Below, one piece after another: positions 50,812 to 60,401 of a stretch of DNA of 64,000 nucleotides; the first letter of the stretch is position 1, and each line of letters opens with the position of its first letter. Position numbers and translations under genes: made by a program. Where the stretch lies: assembly GCF_002803085.1 (NCBI RefSeq), contig NZ_NNBJ01000022.1, forward strand, positions 50,853 through 114,852, given 5' to 3'. A model generated the notes under the pieces. It searched no databases. It was not told the DNA's origin and worked only from the letters and a program-made list of their open reading frames with translations. This DNA comes from Streptomyces sp. CB01201. GTDB taxonomy: Bacteria; Actinomycetota; Actinomycetes; Streptomycetales; Streptomycetaceae.

Positions 50812-51699
50812 TTATGAGCTCGCGATCGCGGCGAGTGCGCAGGTCAGGAACGCATCGGCGGCCGGCGACCGCTCGGCGCGACGACCGACCAGGGCGATCC
50901 GGAGCGTCGACTTCGGCTCGATGTCCAGGACGAGTGCACCGGCCCGCTCGGCCATGGTGCGCCAGGACTCGGTGACCACGGCCAGACCGACCCCGGCGAG
51001 GACCAGCGGCAGGATGGCCACCCGGTGTTCGGTCTCCGCCGCGATGGTGAAACCGATCCCGCGCTCGCGCAGCCCGTCGACGTAGGCGCGCATCCCGGTG
51101 CCGCGTTGTCCGACGATCAGCCGCTGTCCCGCCAGCTGCTCACAGCGCACTGAACTGCCCCTGGAGAAAGGCCCCTTGGGTGGAGCGATCAGTACGAAGC
51201 GCTGCTCACCCGCGGCATGCGAGATCACCTCCTTGTCGGGCAGGGGACCGGATGTCGCGAGGAGACCCAGCTCGGCGGCACCGGTGCGCACCATGTCGAT
51301 CACATCGCGCGAGGTGAAAGCGGCCCGGATGCTCACCGACACGCCGGGATGGCGAGAGCTGAAGCCGCGGATCATGGTCGTGAGCGGCTCGACCGCCTGG
51401 GACGGCATCGCGGCGATGTCCAAGCGCCCGTCGCGCAGTTCGTGTACCGCGGCGACCCTGGCCCGGGCCGTCTCCAGACTGCGCACGGCGGCCCGGGCAG
51501 GGTCGATCAGCGCGGTGCCGGCTTCGGTGAGCACGGCCCGGCGGCCGATCCGGTGGAACAGGCTGCTGCCCAGGTCGCGTTCCAGGGCCTGCACGGCCTG
51601 GGACAGCGAAGGCTGCGAGAGGTAGAGGGCCGAAGCGGCCCGGCCGAACCCCCCGTGATCCACAATCGCGAGGAAGTACTCCAGCTGACGAACATCCAT
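50812..51699 (-). CDS. LysR family transcriptional regulator
   Basis: A 295-residue LysR regulator. MDVRQLEYFLAIVDHGGFGRAASALYLSQPSLSQAVQALE is the canonical N-terminal helix-turn-helix (key points F-L-A-I-V, A-A-S-A-L, S-Q-P-S-L-S). The rest is the periplasmic-binding-like effector domain with GLGLAVVTES-type features. Unusually for LysR systems it is in tandem with, not divergent from, its probable target genes; a strong inverted repeat lies in the 69-bp gap. The effector may be tartrate or another dicarboxylate (inference). Confidence 0.92.
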   Translation of the reverse strand: MDVRQLEYFLAIVDHGGFGRAASALYLSQPSLSQAVQALERDLGSSLFHRIGRRAVLTEAGTALIDPARAAVRSLETARARVAAVHELRDGRLDIAAMPSQAVEPLTTMIRGFSSRHPGVSVSIRAAFTSRDVIDMVRTGAAELGLLATSGPLPDKEVISHAAGEQRFVLIAPPKGPFSRGSSVRCEQLAGQRLIVGQRGTGMRAYVDGLRERGIGFTIAAETEHRVAILPLVLAGVGLAVVTESWRTMAERAGALVLDIEPKSTLRIALVGRRAERSPAADAFLTCALAAIASS

Positions 51700-51822
51700 G
51701 GGTCCATCCTGGCGCCAGGGCGCCGACTTCCGGCCTCCGACTTCCGGCCTCCGACTCAAGGGCGGGCCGGGCGGGCCGAACCCCGGAGCGCCATGCCGGC
51801 TGACCCGTGTGAGCATGTTCGC

Positions 51823-52401
51823 ATGGCAGTTGGACGGATCATCTTCCTCAACGGCACGTCCAGTTCGGGGAAGTCGAGCATCGCCCGGGAGTTGGTCGAC
51901 ATCCTGGACGACGGAGTCTTCTTCCACCTCGCGGTCGACAGCTTCAACGCGATGCGCACGAAGCGGAACCTCGCGCAGAAAGATCTCGATGTGGCCCTGC
52001 GCCGGACAAGGTTGGGATTCCACCGGTCGATCGCCGCCATGGCCGAAGTGGGCAACGACGTGGTCGTCGACCATGTCCTCAGTGAACCATGGCGGTTGAT
52101 CGACTGCCTGAGCGTGCTTCCCCCGGACAACGTGCTGTTCGTCGGTGTCCGCTGCCCCTTGAGCGAGCTGGCCCGCAGGGAGCAGGCGCGCGGAGATCGA
52201 CCCCCGGGCCTGGCCGCGCTCCAGTACGACCTGGTCCATCAGCACGGCGACTACGACATCGAATGCGACACCAGCGCGGCGAGCCCGCGTGATTGCGCGG
52301 AGCTGATCAAGGAATTCCTCCCGCGGCGGCCGACGCCCACCGCGTTCGCCCGCCTTCGGGTGCGGTACCTGGAGGACGAATGCCGGGCACCTTCACGGTG
52401 A
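51823..52401 (+). CDS. Chloramphenicol phosphotransferase-like P-loop kinase
   Basis: A 192-residue P-loop protein. The Walker A motif is NGTSSSGKSSIA near residue 10 and the catalytic-type Asp is in FHLAVDSFNAMR, as in chloramphenicol 3-O-phosphotransferase of Streptomyces venezuelae; VFVGVRCPLSELARREQARGDR matches the lid region. Many homologues are not resistance enzymes, so the substrate stays open. It is convergent with the SARP gene, overlapping it by 9 bp. Confidence 0.85.
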   Translation: MAVGRIIFLNGTSSSGKSSIARELVDILDDGVFFHLAVDSFNAMRTKRNLAQKDLDVALRRTRLGFHRSIAAMAEVGNDVVVDHVLSEPWRLIDCLSVLPPDNVLFVGVRCPLSELARREQARGDRPPGLAALQYDLVHQHGDYDIECDTSAASPRDCAELIKEFLPRRPTPTAFARLRVRYLEDECRAPSR

Positions 52402-55400
52402 CGATGGCTGCGCCGGAGTGTTCGTCTGGTTCATGGCTCCGATCGTCTGCCACAACTGCCGTGCCCGCTCATGGTGTTGACGGGCCAGGTGATGGATCCC
52501 GGCCGCCGCGTCCAGATCGCCGATCAGCTGCCAGCAGGTGGCCTCGTCCTGACGGTCACCGTGCCGGTGGAAGAGCTCCGCCGCGCGCTCCAACGCCGGA
52601 TTCGCCTGGACCCGGTCATTCCGGCCCGCGTGGACGCGGCCGACTTCGAGCAGTGTGTACCCGGCACACCGCTCATCGGCCAGTTCCTCGAAGGTGGCCA
52701 GCGCCTGCCGCAGACACCGCAGCGCCTCGTCCGGATCGCCACGCCGATCGTGCAACCTGCTGAAGCGCCGCAGGACGACAGCCACGCGATGGTCGTCGTC
52801 CAGCGCCCTGGCCAGCCGCAAGGCACCGGTGAACCAGGACTCCGCCTCGTCCAGGTCGCCCTGCATGAGTCGCATCACGCCCATGGAGCAGGACAACTGC
52901 GCCTCGATCTGCCGGTCTCCCTCACCCACCGCGATGGCCAGCGCCTGCTCCACGCGTTCGAGTGCTTCGTCGTCACGGCCCTGCACCCGGCTGACCGTAC
53001 TCAGCATCGCCACCGACAGGGCCTCGCCGCGTTTGTCCCCGATGTCCCGGCACAGCTCGATGGAGGATTCGAGCACGCGCGTCGCCCGGTCGAACTCGTC
53101 CTGGTAGATGTGCAGTTGACCAAGTCCGCGGAGCAGTACCGATGCGCCGGCCGCGTTGCCCGCGGCCTCCGCCGCGTCCAACGCGAGCCGGTGCCCATGC
53201 TGCCAGTCCTGGTACACACACCGGTGGTCGTAGTACGTCGCCGTACCGGCCGCGAGCTCCCAGGCCAAGTCGTCCAGGCCCCAGTCCACGGCCAGTTTCA
53301 CCGCGCCCAGCAGGTTGTCGCGTTCCGCGTCGAACCAGCCGAACGCATCGACCATGAGGCGATCCACCACCGAGTCGGGCAGCGACCGACCCGGGGTCGA
53401 CCCGCGCGCGGCGGCCAGCAGCCCGCCCGGCAGCCGGTCGGTGCCGCGTCTGACGAGGTCGAGCCAGACGGACAGCACCCGGACGATCGCATCCCGCTTG
53501 TCCGCCGTCGCCAGCGGGGCGGCGATCTCCACGGCACAGGTCCTGATCAGGTCATGCAGCCGGTAGCGCGGTTCGCCGAGAGCATCGGTGGCGATCAGCC
53601 GGACCAGGCTGGCGTCGACGAGGGTGTCCAACACCTCCTCTCCGTCCGGGCGGTCGAGCAGCGGGCCGACCACCCAGCCGGGCAGCGTGTACGCGCCCAG
53701 CAGGCCCAGCAGGCCCAGCGCGCGCACCGCTTCGGCCGGCAGCAGGCGCAGGCTCAGCTCGACGCTGGCACGCACACTGAGGTCCCCGATCCGCAGCTCG
53801 GCCAGCCGCCGGGACTCGTCCTCGATCCGCTCCCGCAGCACCCGCAGGGACCAAGCCGGCCGGCCCGCGAGTTTGCCGCTGGCGATCCGGATGGCCAGCG
53901 GCAGGTTGCCGCAGCAGTCCAGGATCGCGTCGGCCTCGTCAGGTTCCCGCTCGACCCGCTGCCGCCCGACGATCCCGGTGAACAGCTCCCGCGCCTCGGC
54001 CGGGCTGAGCACGTCCAGGTCGATGTGCCGCGCGCCGGGGAGTTGCGTCAGCAGGGTACGGCTGGTGATCAACACGGCGCAGCCGTCGGCGCCGGGCAGC
54101 AGCGGCAGTACCTGGTCGGCGCGGCCGGCGTCGTCCAGCACCACCAGCATGCGCCGGTCCACCAACAACGACCGGTAGAGCGCCGCCCGCTCGAAGAGGC
54201 TGTTCGGTATCGCGCTGCCGGCGATCGAGAGCGCGCGCAGGGCCTCGGCCAGCATCAGCCCCGGATCCCGCGGATCGTCCGACATCGCCGCGAGGTTGAG
54301 ATACAGCTGGCCGTCGGGGAAGTTGGCGCTCGCCAGCCGAGCGGCATGCGTCACCAGCGACGACTTGCCGACACCGGGGCCGCCCACGACGACGGCCACC
54401 GGCGCCCGGTTCGCCGGCGACCCGTCGAGCAGCCCGGCGAGTTCGGCCAACGCGTCGTTCCGGCCTACGAAGTCGGTGACGTCCAGCGGCAGTTGACGTA
54501 CGGGCATTGCCATGGCCGTCCCGGCGCCTGCTGCCGCGACAGGGAACTGCGATGACGCGCCCGATACGCGAAGCGCCGAAGGTGATCCCGAACCCGAATC
54601 CGAACCCGAATCCGGAGCGGGAGATTGCGGCGCTCCTGAACCTGAATCTGAACCTGAGTCTGAAACAGAACCTCGGTCCTGAGCCATCAGGGCGGGATCT
54701 GCGGTCAGGATGCGCCGATGCAGGGCCTGGAGCGGCGGGGTGGGGTCGACGCCGAGCTCGTCCGCCAGGGTCCGGCGCAAACGCTCGTACGCTTGCAGCG
54801 CCTCGCCTTGTCGCCGACACCGGTAGAGAGCGACTATCAGATGCTGGGCGACCTCTTCGTCGTACGGGTGCTCGCGGAGCAGGTCGGTGAGTTCGTCGAT
54901 GACCTCCCGATGGCGCCCGAGGTCGAGTTCGATCGCCAGACACTGTTTGTGCGTGGCCGCGCGTCTCTCGTTCAACCGCGACGCGTCGATCTCCAGAACC
55001 CGGCTGGAGACGTCGACCAGGGCATTTCCGCGCCAGCAGGCCAGCGCCCGCCGCAGCGCGACGGCCCGCTCAAGCGGGTTCGCACCTTGCTGGGCCAGGT
55101 CCCGCTCGTGGTCGAACTCCAGCAGGTCGAGTTGCACTCGCGCCACATGGATCTCATAGCCGCCGCGGCGCGTACTGATCAAGGAGGGAGCAGCTCCGCA
55201 CGCGACCAGATTACGGCGCAGCCCGGAAACGGCGTCCTGCACTTGGCGCACCGCGGTGGCGGGCGCGTTCGCATCCCACATGACGGCGACGAGCCGCTCC
55301 ATGGAGACGATGGTGTTGGCGTCAATCAACAGGGCAGCCAGCATCTTGGCCTGCCGCGGTCCGTTCAACTGGACCGTACGTTCGGCGATCTGGGCATGTA

Positions 55401-55425
55401 ACGGCCCCAGTAGGCCGAATTTCAT
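52393..55425 (-). CDS. AfsR/SARP-type transcriptional regulator with NB-ARC and TPR domains
   Basis: A 1010-residue regulator. Residues 1-95 are the SARP winged helix (MKFGLLGPLHAQ, then RLVAVMWDANAPATAVRQVQ), about 95-245 the BTAD helical domain, then a Ser/Gly/Asp linker. About 300-650 is an NB-ARC ATPase with Walker A GGPGVGKSS and the LITSRT motif, and the rest consists of TPR repeats. This is the AfsR/RedD-like architecture that activates secondary-metabolite genes. Codon 9 is TTA and codon 5 CTA, so its translation should need bldA tRNA. Paired direct repeats lie about 50 bp upstream. No biosynthetic cluster adjoins it directly. Confidence 0.92.
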   Translation of the reverse strand: MKFGLLGPLHAQIAERTVQLNGPRQAKMLAALLIDANTIVSMERLVAVMWDANAPATAVRQVQDAVSGLRRNLVACGAAPSLISTRRGGYEIHVARVQLDLLEFDHERDLAQQGANPLERAVALRRALACWRGNALVDVSSRVLEIDASRLNERRAATHKQCLAIELDLGRHREVIDELTDLLREHPYDEEVAQHLIVALYRCRRQGEALQAYERLRRTLADELGVDPTPPLQALHRRILTADPALMAQDRGSVSDSGSDSGSGAPQSPAPDSGSDSGSGSPSALRVSGASSQFPVAAAGAGTAMAMPVRQLPLDVTDFVGRNDALAELAGLLDGSPANRAPVAVVVGGPGVGKSSLVTHAARLASANFPDGQLYLNLAAMSDDPRDPGLMLAEALRALSIAGSAIPNSLFERAALYRSLLVDRRMLVVLDDAGRADQVLPLLPGADGCAVLITSRTLLTQLPGARHIDLDVLSPAEARELFTGIVGRQRVEREPDEADAILDCCGNLPLAIRIASGKLAGRPAWSLRVLRERIEDESRRLAELRIGDLSVRASVELSLRLLPAEAVRALGLLGLLGAYTLPGWVVGPLLDRPDGEEVLDTLVDASLVRLIATDALGEPRYRLHDLIRTCAVEIAAPLATADKRDAIVRVLSVWLDLVRRGTDRLPGGLLAAARGSTPGRSLPDSVVDRLMVDAFGWFDAERDNLLGAVKLAVDWGLDDLAWELAAGTATYYDHRCVYQDWQHGHRLALDAAEAAGNAAGASVLLRGLGQLHIYQDEFDRATRVLESSIELCRDIGDKRGEALSVAMLSTVSRVQGRDDEALERVEQALAIAVGEGDRQIEAQLSCSMGVMRLMQGDLDEAESWFTGALRLARALDDDHRVAVVLRRFSRLHDRRGDPDEALRCLRQALATFEELADERCAGYTLLEVGRVHAGRNDRVQANPALERAAELFHRHGDRQDEATCWQLIGDLDAAAGIHHLARQHHERARQLWQTIGAMNQTNTPAQPSSP

Positions 55426-55476
55426 GTTCCCCCCGGCACGTGACGATTTGGTGCCCGACCCCCGTCTGACCTCGCA

Positions 55477-55495
55477 CTAGGACGAATCTAGGACG
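55477..55495 (-). promoter_or_regulatory. Two direct repeats with 11-bp period upstream of the SARP gene
   Basis: CTAGGACG occurs at 55477-55484 and 55488-55495, exactly 11 bp apart, about 52 bp upstream of the SARP start. This matches the geometry of SARP-binding direct repeats and hints at autoregulation. Confidence 0.45.
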
Positions 55496-55970
55496 GTCGA
55501 CGGATGCGTGTCCATAGGGTCTCCCGAGCACGGCTCACCGACGACGAGCGGACGGGCAGTGAGTCAGGGGAGTGCCTACGCCTGGTACCTGGGCAGCACC
55601 CGGGCCGGTATGCGGGGGGCAGAGGCATTCTCCTGGCCGGCAGCCGCGGGCTCGTCGAATGGACGTGGATCGTCGTCCGGCAGGGCGGATCCTCGCTCTG
55701 CGGGCCGTCGGCGAACGGGTCACTCGGGCACCCCGCCCTGCCCTGCCCCGCCCCGGTCACGACTGCGGTCGGCTGTGGCCGCGCCGGGCCGCACCTGGGT
55801 GAGCCGGGTCAAGCCTGGGCCGAGCCGGTGGAACTGACGATCAGCTGCCGTGAGCTGCGATGAGCTGGGGATTTGCCGTCGCTTGCGGAGAAGTGCGTGC
55901 GCGGCGTACATCTTGGGTTCGTTTGCACTGCGGCCGACCGGCCGTGGGCGTGTGTTGTACGGAGGCGAAT
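55496..55970. other. Intergenic region between SARP and dehydratase genes
   Basis: About 475 bp without a convincing gene on either strand. It should hold the promoter of the dehydratase gene. Open frames here have no recognisable protein features. Confidence 0.45.
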
Positions 55971-56933
55971 GTGCTGATCACCGTCGCGGATGTGGAAGCC
56001 GCGGCCGCGCGGATCGCCGGGCATGTCATTCGGACCCCGACGGTGCCGAGCCCCGGGCTGTCCTCGCTTCTGGGTGCGCAGGTCACCGCAAAACTGGAAC
56101 TGCTACAACGCACCGGCTCGTTCAAGGTACGTGGCGCGACGGCGAAGCTGCTCTCGCTCGACGAGGCCGAACGCGCTGCCGGTGTCGTGGCGGTGAGTGG
56201 CGGCAACCACGGCATCGCCGTCGCGGTCATGGCCGGTGCGCTGGACATCAAGGCAACCGTCGTCATGCCCCGGTCCGCCCCGAGGCGAGCCGTGGGGATC
56301 GCCGAGGCCGCAGGCGCGAACGTCATCCTTGCCGACGCCATGGACGGCGCGTTCGCCCTCGCGGAGCAACTCCGCACCGAGGGGCTCACCCTGGTCCACC
56401 CCTTCGACGACCCCGTCGTCATCGCGGCCCAGGGCACGGTCGGCCTGGAGTTCGCGGAGGAAGCGGGGGACCTGACGGACGTACTCGTCAGCATCGGCGG
56501 CGGGGGGCTGATCGCGGGGGTCGCCACCGCACTGCGTGCGCGTCGCCCCGGTGTCCGGATCTGGGGCGTGGAGACCGAGGGTGCGCGAGCCATGTCGGAG
56601 GCTCTGGCCGCCGGAGGCCCGGTACCGGTCCAACTGGCCTCGATCGTCTCGACGTTGAGCGCGCCCAGCGTCTCACAGCTCACCTACGATCATGTCTCGG
56701 CACTGGTCACCGACGTCCTCACCGTGACGGACGCCGAGGCGGTCCAAGGCACCCTCGACCTCGCCGACCACGCGAAGGTCTGGGCCGAGCCTGCCGCCGG
56801 CTGCCTGGTGCCCGCAGCACGCAAGGTCCTGGACCACGTCGGCGAGAGCGCCAGGATCGGGCTGGTCGTCTGCGGCGGTAACGCGTCGGCCGCCGATGTG
56901 ACCACTTGGGCCGAGCAGTTCGGGCTGCACTGA
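55971..56933 (+). CDS. PLP-dependent threonine dehydratase/serine racemase-like protein
   Basis: A 320-residue fold-type II PLP enzyme. The PLP lysine is in QRTGSFKVRGA near residue 50, the serine/asparagine loop is SGGNHGIA, and the glycine-rich phosphate cup is IGGGGLIAG; the C-terminal VVCGGNAS completes the site. It lacks the regulatory ACT domain of biosynthetic IlvA, so it is of the catabolic dehydratase or serine/aspartate racemase type. The GTG start at 55971 has GGAGG five bases upstream. Confidence 0.9.
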   Translation: MLITVADVEAAAARIAGHVIRTPTVPSPGLSSLLGAQVTAKLELLQRTGSFKVRGATAKLLSLDEAERAAGVVAVSGGNHGIAVAVMAGALDIKATVVMPRSAPRRAVGIAEAAGANVILADAMDGAFALAEQLRTEGLTLVHPFDDPVVIAAQGTVGLEFAEEAGDLTDVLVSIGGGGLIAGVATALRARRPGVRIWGVETEGARAMSEALAAGGPVPVQLASIVSTLSAPSVSQLTYDHVSALVTDVLTVTDAEAVQGTLDLADHAKVWAEPAAGCLVPAARKVLDHVGESARIGLVVCGGNASAADVTTWAEQFGLH

Positions 56934-57132
56934 CACAAGTACGGCAAGTACGGAGAGAGGGAGGGTGCTTCGACGTCCTCGTCCCTGCGGGTCCGGGCCG
57001 GGCCGGGCCCGCTGAGCATGCGCCCCCAGGTCTGCGGCCCTCAGCCTGCGCTGGGTCAGGAGCGGAGGTGCGGAAGTTGGGTACCACAGGAATGAGGGGG
57101 CGTCGGAGGGGCGACAGGCACGGTGTGCCAGA

Positions 57133-57585
57133 GTGATCCACATGGTTCTTCTTGGTCAGGCACCTCACTACACCGCCCATAGAGGCCCCTCCCGCAGAAA
57201 CCTCCTGCTGGCGCTCGCAGTTGGCCTCGTCATCTGCCTCGGTATCGGAGCCGTAGCGGTGTCTGCCTTCAACGACAAGCCGCTGTTCAGCGAGGACGTC
57301 GCCTATGAGGGCGGTTACGTGGTCGCCCTCGCCGGAATGAAGGCGGACCCCACCGGAGGCACACAGGGCTTCCTCAAAAACGGAGGCTGCGACCAGTGGC
57401 GCCGCGATCAGGGCGGCCCCAAGGCCGCGGCCTCCCCGGAGCGTTGGCTCCAGGGCTGCCGTGACGCGGCTGACGACGGCGACTGCCGGGACGGCCAGGC
57501 CGTGGCCAAGCCCAAGGGATCCACGGGGATCAGGGGGCTCGTCTGCGACAGCGGCAAGGGCGTCAGGAAGCCCGTCGCGGGATAG
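57133..57585 (+). CDS. Membrane-anchored hypothetical protein
   Basis: A 150-residue protein with one N-terminal membrane helix (RRNLLLALAVGLVICLGIGAVAV) and a small extracytoplasmic domain with four cysteines (GGCDQW, LQGCRDA, GDCRDG and LVCDSG), probably two disulfides. No family recognised. The start could be the GTG at 57133 or the ATG at 57142; no strong ribosome-binding site is seen. Confidence 0.6.
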   Translation: MIHMVLLGQAPHYTAHRGPSRRNLLLALAVGLVICLGIGAVAVSAFNDKPLFSEDVAYEGGYVVALAGMKADPTGGTQGFLKNGGCDQWRRDQGGPKAAASPERWLQGCRDAADDGDCRDGQAVAKPKGSTGIRGLVCDSGKGVRKPVAG

Positions 57586-58208
57586 CACTCCTAGGAGTGC
57601 AGGCTGGCCGCGGCGCCACCGGCCGAACATGTTGGTGCTGCGCAGGCCTGTGTAGGGCTGTATGGGGCTGCCGTACGGACGGATTGGGGGTGGCCTGGCC
57701 GCCCGCTGTGGTGCCCGTGTCGAACTCCTTTAAGTAGCGACCAAGTTGACCAATGCGACTGCGCGTGGCGTCAGCGCTACGGATCCGGCCTCGGGCGAAC
57801 TCCGCTCCGCCAGCCCGATTCTGCCACTCCTGAACGAGTCGCCCGAGTAGCGGGCGCCTGCTCCGTGAGGCGCTGCCCGACGTGCTGTGAGACTTGGTCG
57901 ATTCTCGGCAAGCGGCAGCGCGCAGCAAGTGCGCAGGGCTTGTGTCGACTGTCCATCATCTCAGCCGCAAATGCCGTTCCCGGCGCGGGTACCAGGTGTG
58001 CTCACTTGGCGGCCAAGTCAACGACGAAGCCGCGGAGTTCGTAGTAAGCGGGGTCCCTGCTCGGCCGATCTGCGACCATGCCGTCTCGTCGCGGGCCTGA
58101 CCGGATGCGCGGACGGACGCGTACTCGGTGAGCGACCGACACCGGCACCGGCACCGGCCAGTGTGGGCGACGCATGCCCGCGAGGTGACCGCGCGTGTGC
58201 AGCGGCGC
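57586..58208. other. Intergenic region, no gene seen
   Basis: About 620 bp without a convincing gene. GCACTCCTAGGAGTGC (57585-57600) is a perfect 16-bp palindrome overlapping the last base of the upstream stop codon and may act as a weak terminator or binding site. The rest shows no clear structure and slightly lower GC than its neighbours. Confidence 0.45.
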
Positions 58209-58862
58209 TCACGTCTTAGGTGTGTCGAGCAGCAACTGGCTTAGAATTCGGGCTAGTTCGTGGGGTCGGGAGAACATTGGCCAATGCCCGGTGTCCATCT
58301 CGATCAGACGCCAGTGCTCGTTGGTGAGTAGCCGCGTCACGTCGTCGCCCGGCTCGGGGTCACCGAGCGTGCACTTGATGTACGTCACCGGGAGATCGTC
58401 GAGCGGCTGCTCCAGCGTGGCGGGTTCGGTGAGCGTGCGGCCGGGATGAGGCGTCGAGTTGCTTACGATGCGGGCGATCTGCTCATCGGTCAGGCCATGG
58501 CCCTGGTAGTGGGTCGCGGCCGCAACAGGCCAGAGGCCTCCGTTCGCGGCGAGCGATGTCCTCATCGCCGCCCCACCGTCCGGCCACTCGGCAACGAACG
58601 GTTCCCCGTCAGCCGGAACGCTTGCGTCGACGAACACCACGCGAGCCAGCCGGTTGCCGATGCGCCTCGCGGCCTGCCCGACCGGGATGCCCGAGTAGCT
58701 GTGTCCTACCAGGACGACATCGCGCAGATCCTGACGCTCGACCTCGTCGACGATGTCCTGAACGTGGGTCTGCTGGCCGGCCGGCACCCCTCGCTTCTCG
58801 GCAAGACCGGACAGCGTCAGCGGGTGGACGCCGTGGCCGTCCGCAGCCAGGCGCGGCACCAC
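58209..58862 (-). CDS. Alpha/beta hydrolase, N-terminus apparently damaged
   Basis: A 217-residue frame with the nucleophile elbow GHSYSG and the catalytic His in MDTGHWPMFS, of the EstC/pyrethroid-hydrolase-like group. Normal members begin with a strand ending in HG (oxyanion hole) before W-D-E-V-V-P-R-L. Here the frame has an in-frame TGA upstream, and the only candidate N-terminus (from an ATG at 58907, MTRPIAERGSWG) lies in another frame. A frameshift with loss of a few codons is likely, so the protein may be inactive. If functional, it starts at the GTG at 58862. Confidence 0.6.
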   Translation of the reverse strand: MVPRLAADGHGVHPLTLSGLAEKRGVPAGQQTHVQDIVDEVERQDLRDVVLVGHSYSGIPVGQAARRIGNRLARVVFVDASVPADGEPFVAEWPDGGAAMRTSLAANGGLWPVAAATHYQGHGLTDEQIARIVSNSTPHPGRTLTEPATLEQPLDDLPVTYIKCTLGDPEPGDDVTRLLTNEHWRLIEMDTGHWPMFSRPHELARILSQLLLDTPKT

Positions 58863-58919
58863 CTCGTCCCACGCCCCACGAGCCGCGCTCGGCGATCGGG
58901 CGGGTCATAGGGTTACGGC

Positions 58920-59561
58920 ATGACGACCGTTGAGGACATGAACGTTGAGGACATGAACTACGAGTTCCGCACTGCCCGGCGCGAGGACACCGAGGGCATC
59001 GAGGCACTCGACGGATCGTTCACCACGCATACGGTGTTCCACGTAAGCGTCACCGGGGCCGGATCGGCAGGGTCGCCGACCGCGACCACCGAGACCACTG
59101 GGTCCACCGTCGGCACGGTGTTCGCGCTGCGGGAGGTCCCGGTGGACCCCCCGATCCGCAAGGTTTTCCCACTGGACGACACCGACGATGAGGGCGACTC
59201 CGCGCCCGAGGACAATCCGAACCTCCGTACCGTCGTCGCCATCGACGCCAACGAGTGTCTGGCGGGTTACGTCGTCGTCTCCTTCGATTCCTGGAACCGG
59301 CGACTGACCATCGTGGACGTGGCGGTGGCTCCGGCCCACCGTGGCCGTGGTGTGGGCCGGACCTTGATGGGGCACGCCGCCGAGTTTGCGCGTGAGCGGG
59401 GTGCCACGCACATCTGGCTGGAAGTCACCAACATCAACGCCCCGGCGATCCATGCCTACCAGCGCATGGGATTCACCTTCTGCGGTCTGGACACGACGCT
59501 TTACGACGGCACACCGTCGGCCGGCGAACAAGCCCTGTACATGAGCATGCCTTGCCTCTGA
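58920..59561 (+). CDS. GNAT acetyltransferase, streptothricin-acetyltransferase-like
   Basis: A 213-residue GNAT. The N-terminal block IEALDGSFTTHTVFHVSV and the PPIRKVFPLDD stretch resemble streptothricin acetyltransferases. The acetyl-CoA loop is HRGRGVGRTLM, followed by THIWLEVTNINAPAIHAYQRMGF, the typical GNAT end. It may acetylate streptothricin or a similar amino-group antibiotic, or another substrate; no antibiotic genes for it are nearby. The middle contains a Thr/Ser-rich insertion. Confidence 0.85.
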   Translation: MTTVEDMNVEDMNYEFRTARREDTEGIEALDGSFTTHTVFHVSVTGAGSAGSPTATTETTGSTVGTVFALREVPVDPPIRKVFPLDDTDDEGDSAPEDNPNLRTVVAIDANECLAGYVVVSFDSWNRRLTIVDVAVAPAHRGRGVGRTLMGHAAEFARERGATHIWLEVTNINAPAIHAYQRMGFTFCGLDTTLYDGTPSAGEQALYMSMPCL

Positions 59562-59858
59562 GTTGTCAGTGAGAGCTGCTCAGTGTGAAGAGATAGGGCG
59601 GCTCCGGGCCTCAACGAAGGGTGAGTTGGCCGACCGGCAGGACAGAACCCGCCATGGGTGCGGACGCGAGGCCGAGGCTACGGCTGCTCGTCGGGCTCCT
59701 GGTCGGGGGAACGCCCCTTGTGGGGTGATCCCGTCCCAGGGCTGCCCGCCATGCCGTCTCCCATCAGGAGCGCGAAGACGAGAACGACGACGGAGCCACA
59801 AAGGGCCGTGCCGGACCATCCAGCCCGCTGAACCCTGGCAGAGTTGCACGCCAGTGCC

Positions 59859-60092
59859 TCATTCCAGAACGTCATCGCCTGAGGGCACCAGGACCGAGCC
59901 GCAGGTGACTTTGTCGGTGGTTTTTGGATCGTTCGAGTCCAGGCCCTTCACCGTCTTCGACACCGGCAGGAGAGCGAGGGCGATCGCTGCCAGTGCTGCT
60001 AGCAGGGCAATGGTCGCGCCGGCCCTGACTACGCCGGGCAGCGTGCCCAGTGGTCCGCTTGCTGCCGGAGTCTCGTTCCTCGCGTCCGCCAT
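59859..60092 (-). CDS. Small membrane-anchored hypothetical protein
   Basis: A 77-residue protein with one central membrane helix (AGATIALLAALAAIALALLP) and a short extracytoplasmic tail containing a single cysteine. GGGGGA lies upstream of the ATG. Similar short proteins are widespread and uncharacterised in streptomycetes. The 300 bp downstream (59562-59858) contain nothing recognisable. Confidence 0.5.
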   Translation of the reverse strand: MADARNETPAASGPLGTLPGVVRAGATIALLAALAAIALALLPVSKTVKGLDSNDPKTTDKVTCGSVLVPSGDDVLE

Positions 60093-60401
60093 TGCCGTCC
60101 CCCGTGATCCTTGTCTCTGACGGCGTAACCGTAACGGGTGCTGTAGAACTGCTGCGCAGGGGGCAAGGCTTGGCCGTCCGCCGAGGCCGCGCCCCTGGGG
60201 CTGTGAGCCCAGGGCCCTTCCTGCGGATCAGGCCGGGGCGAGGCGCGCGCGGCAGCGTGAGCAACTGTCACCAGACTTGTGCCAAAGCGGACTTGCAAGC
60301 TTTCGGGAATGAATCCCAGGGTTTTGTGGCTGTCGATCAAGCCGGGCTGATCACAGCTGCCCGGCTCCGTACGTGTGCAGTTTTGAGGGAGTGTCAGCAG
60401 C
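60093..60401. other. Intergenic region upstream of the RidA gene
   Basis: About 310 bp without a gene. A CCCTGGG / CCCAGGG inverted repeat (60193-60199 and 60208-60214) may be a weak terminator. The promoter of the RidA gene is expected in the right half, which is less GC-rich. Confidence 0.4.
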
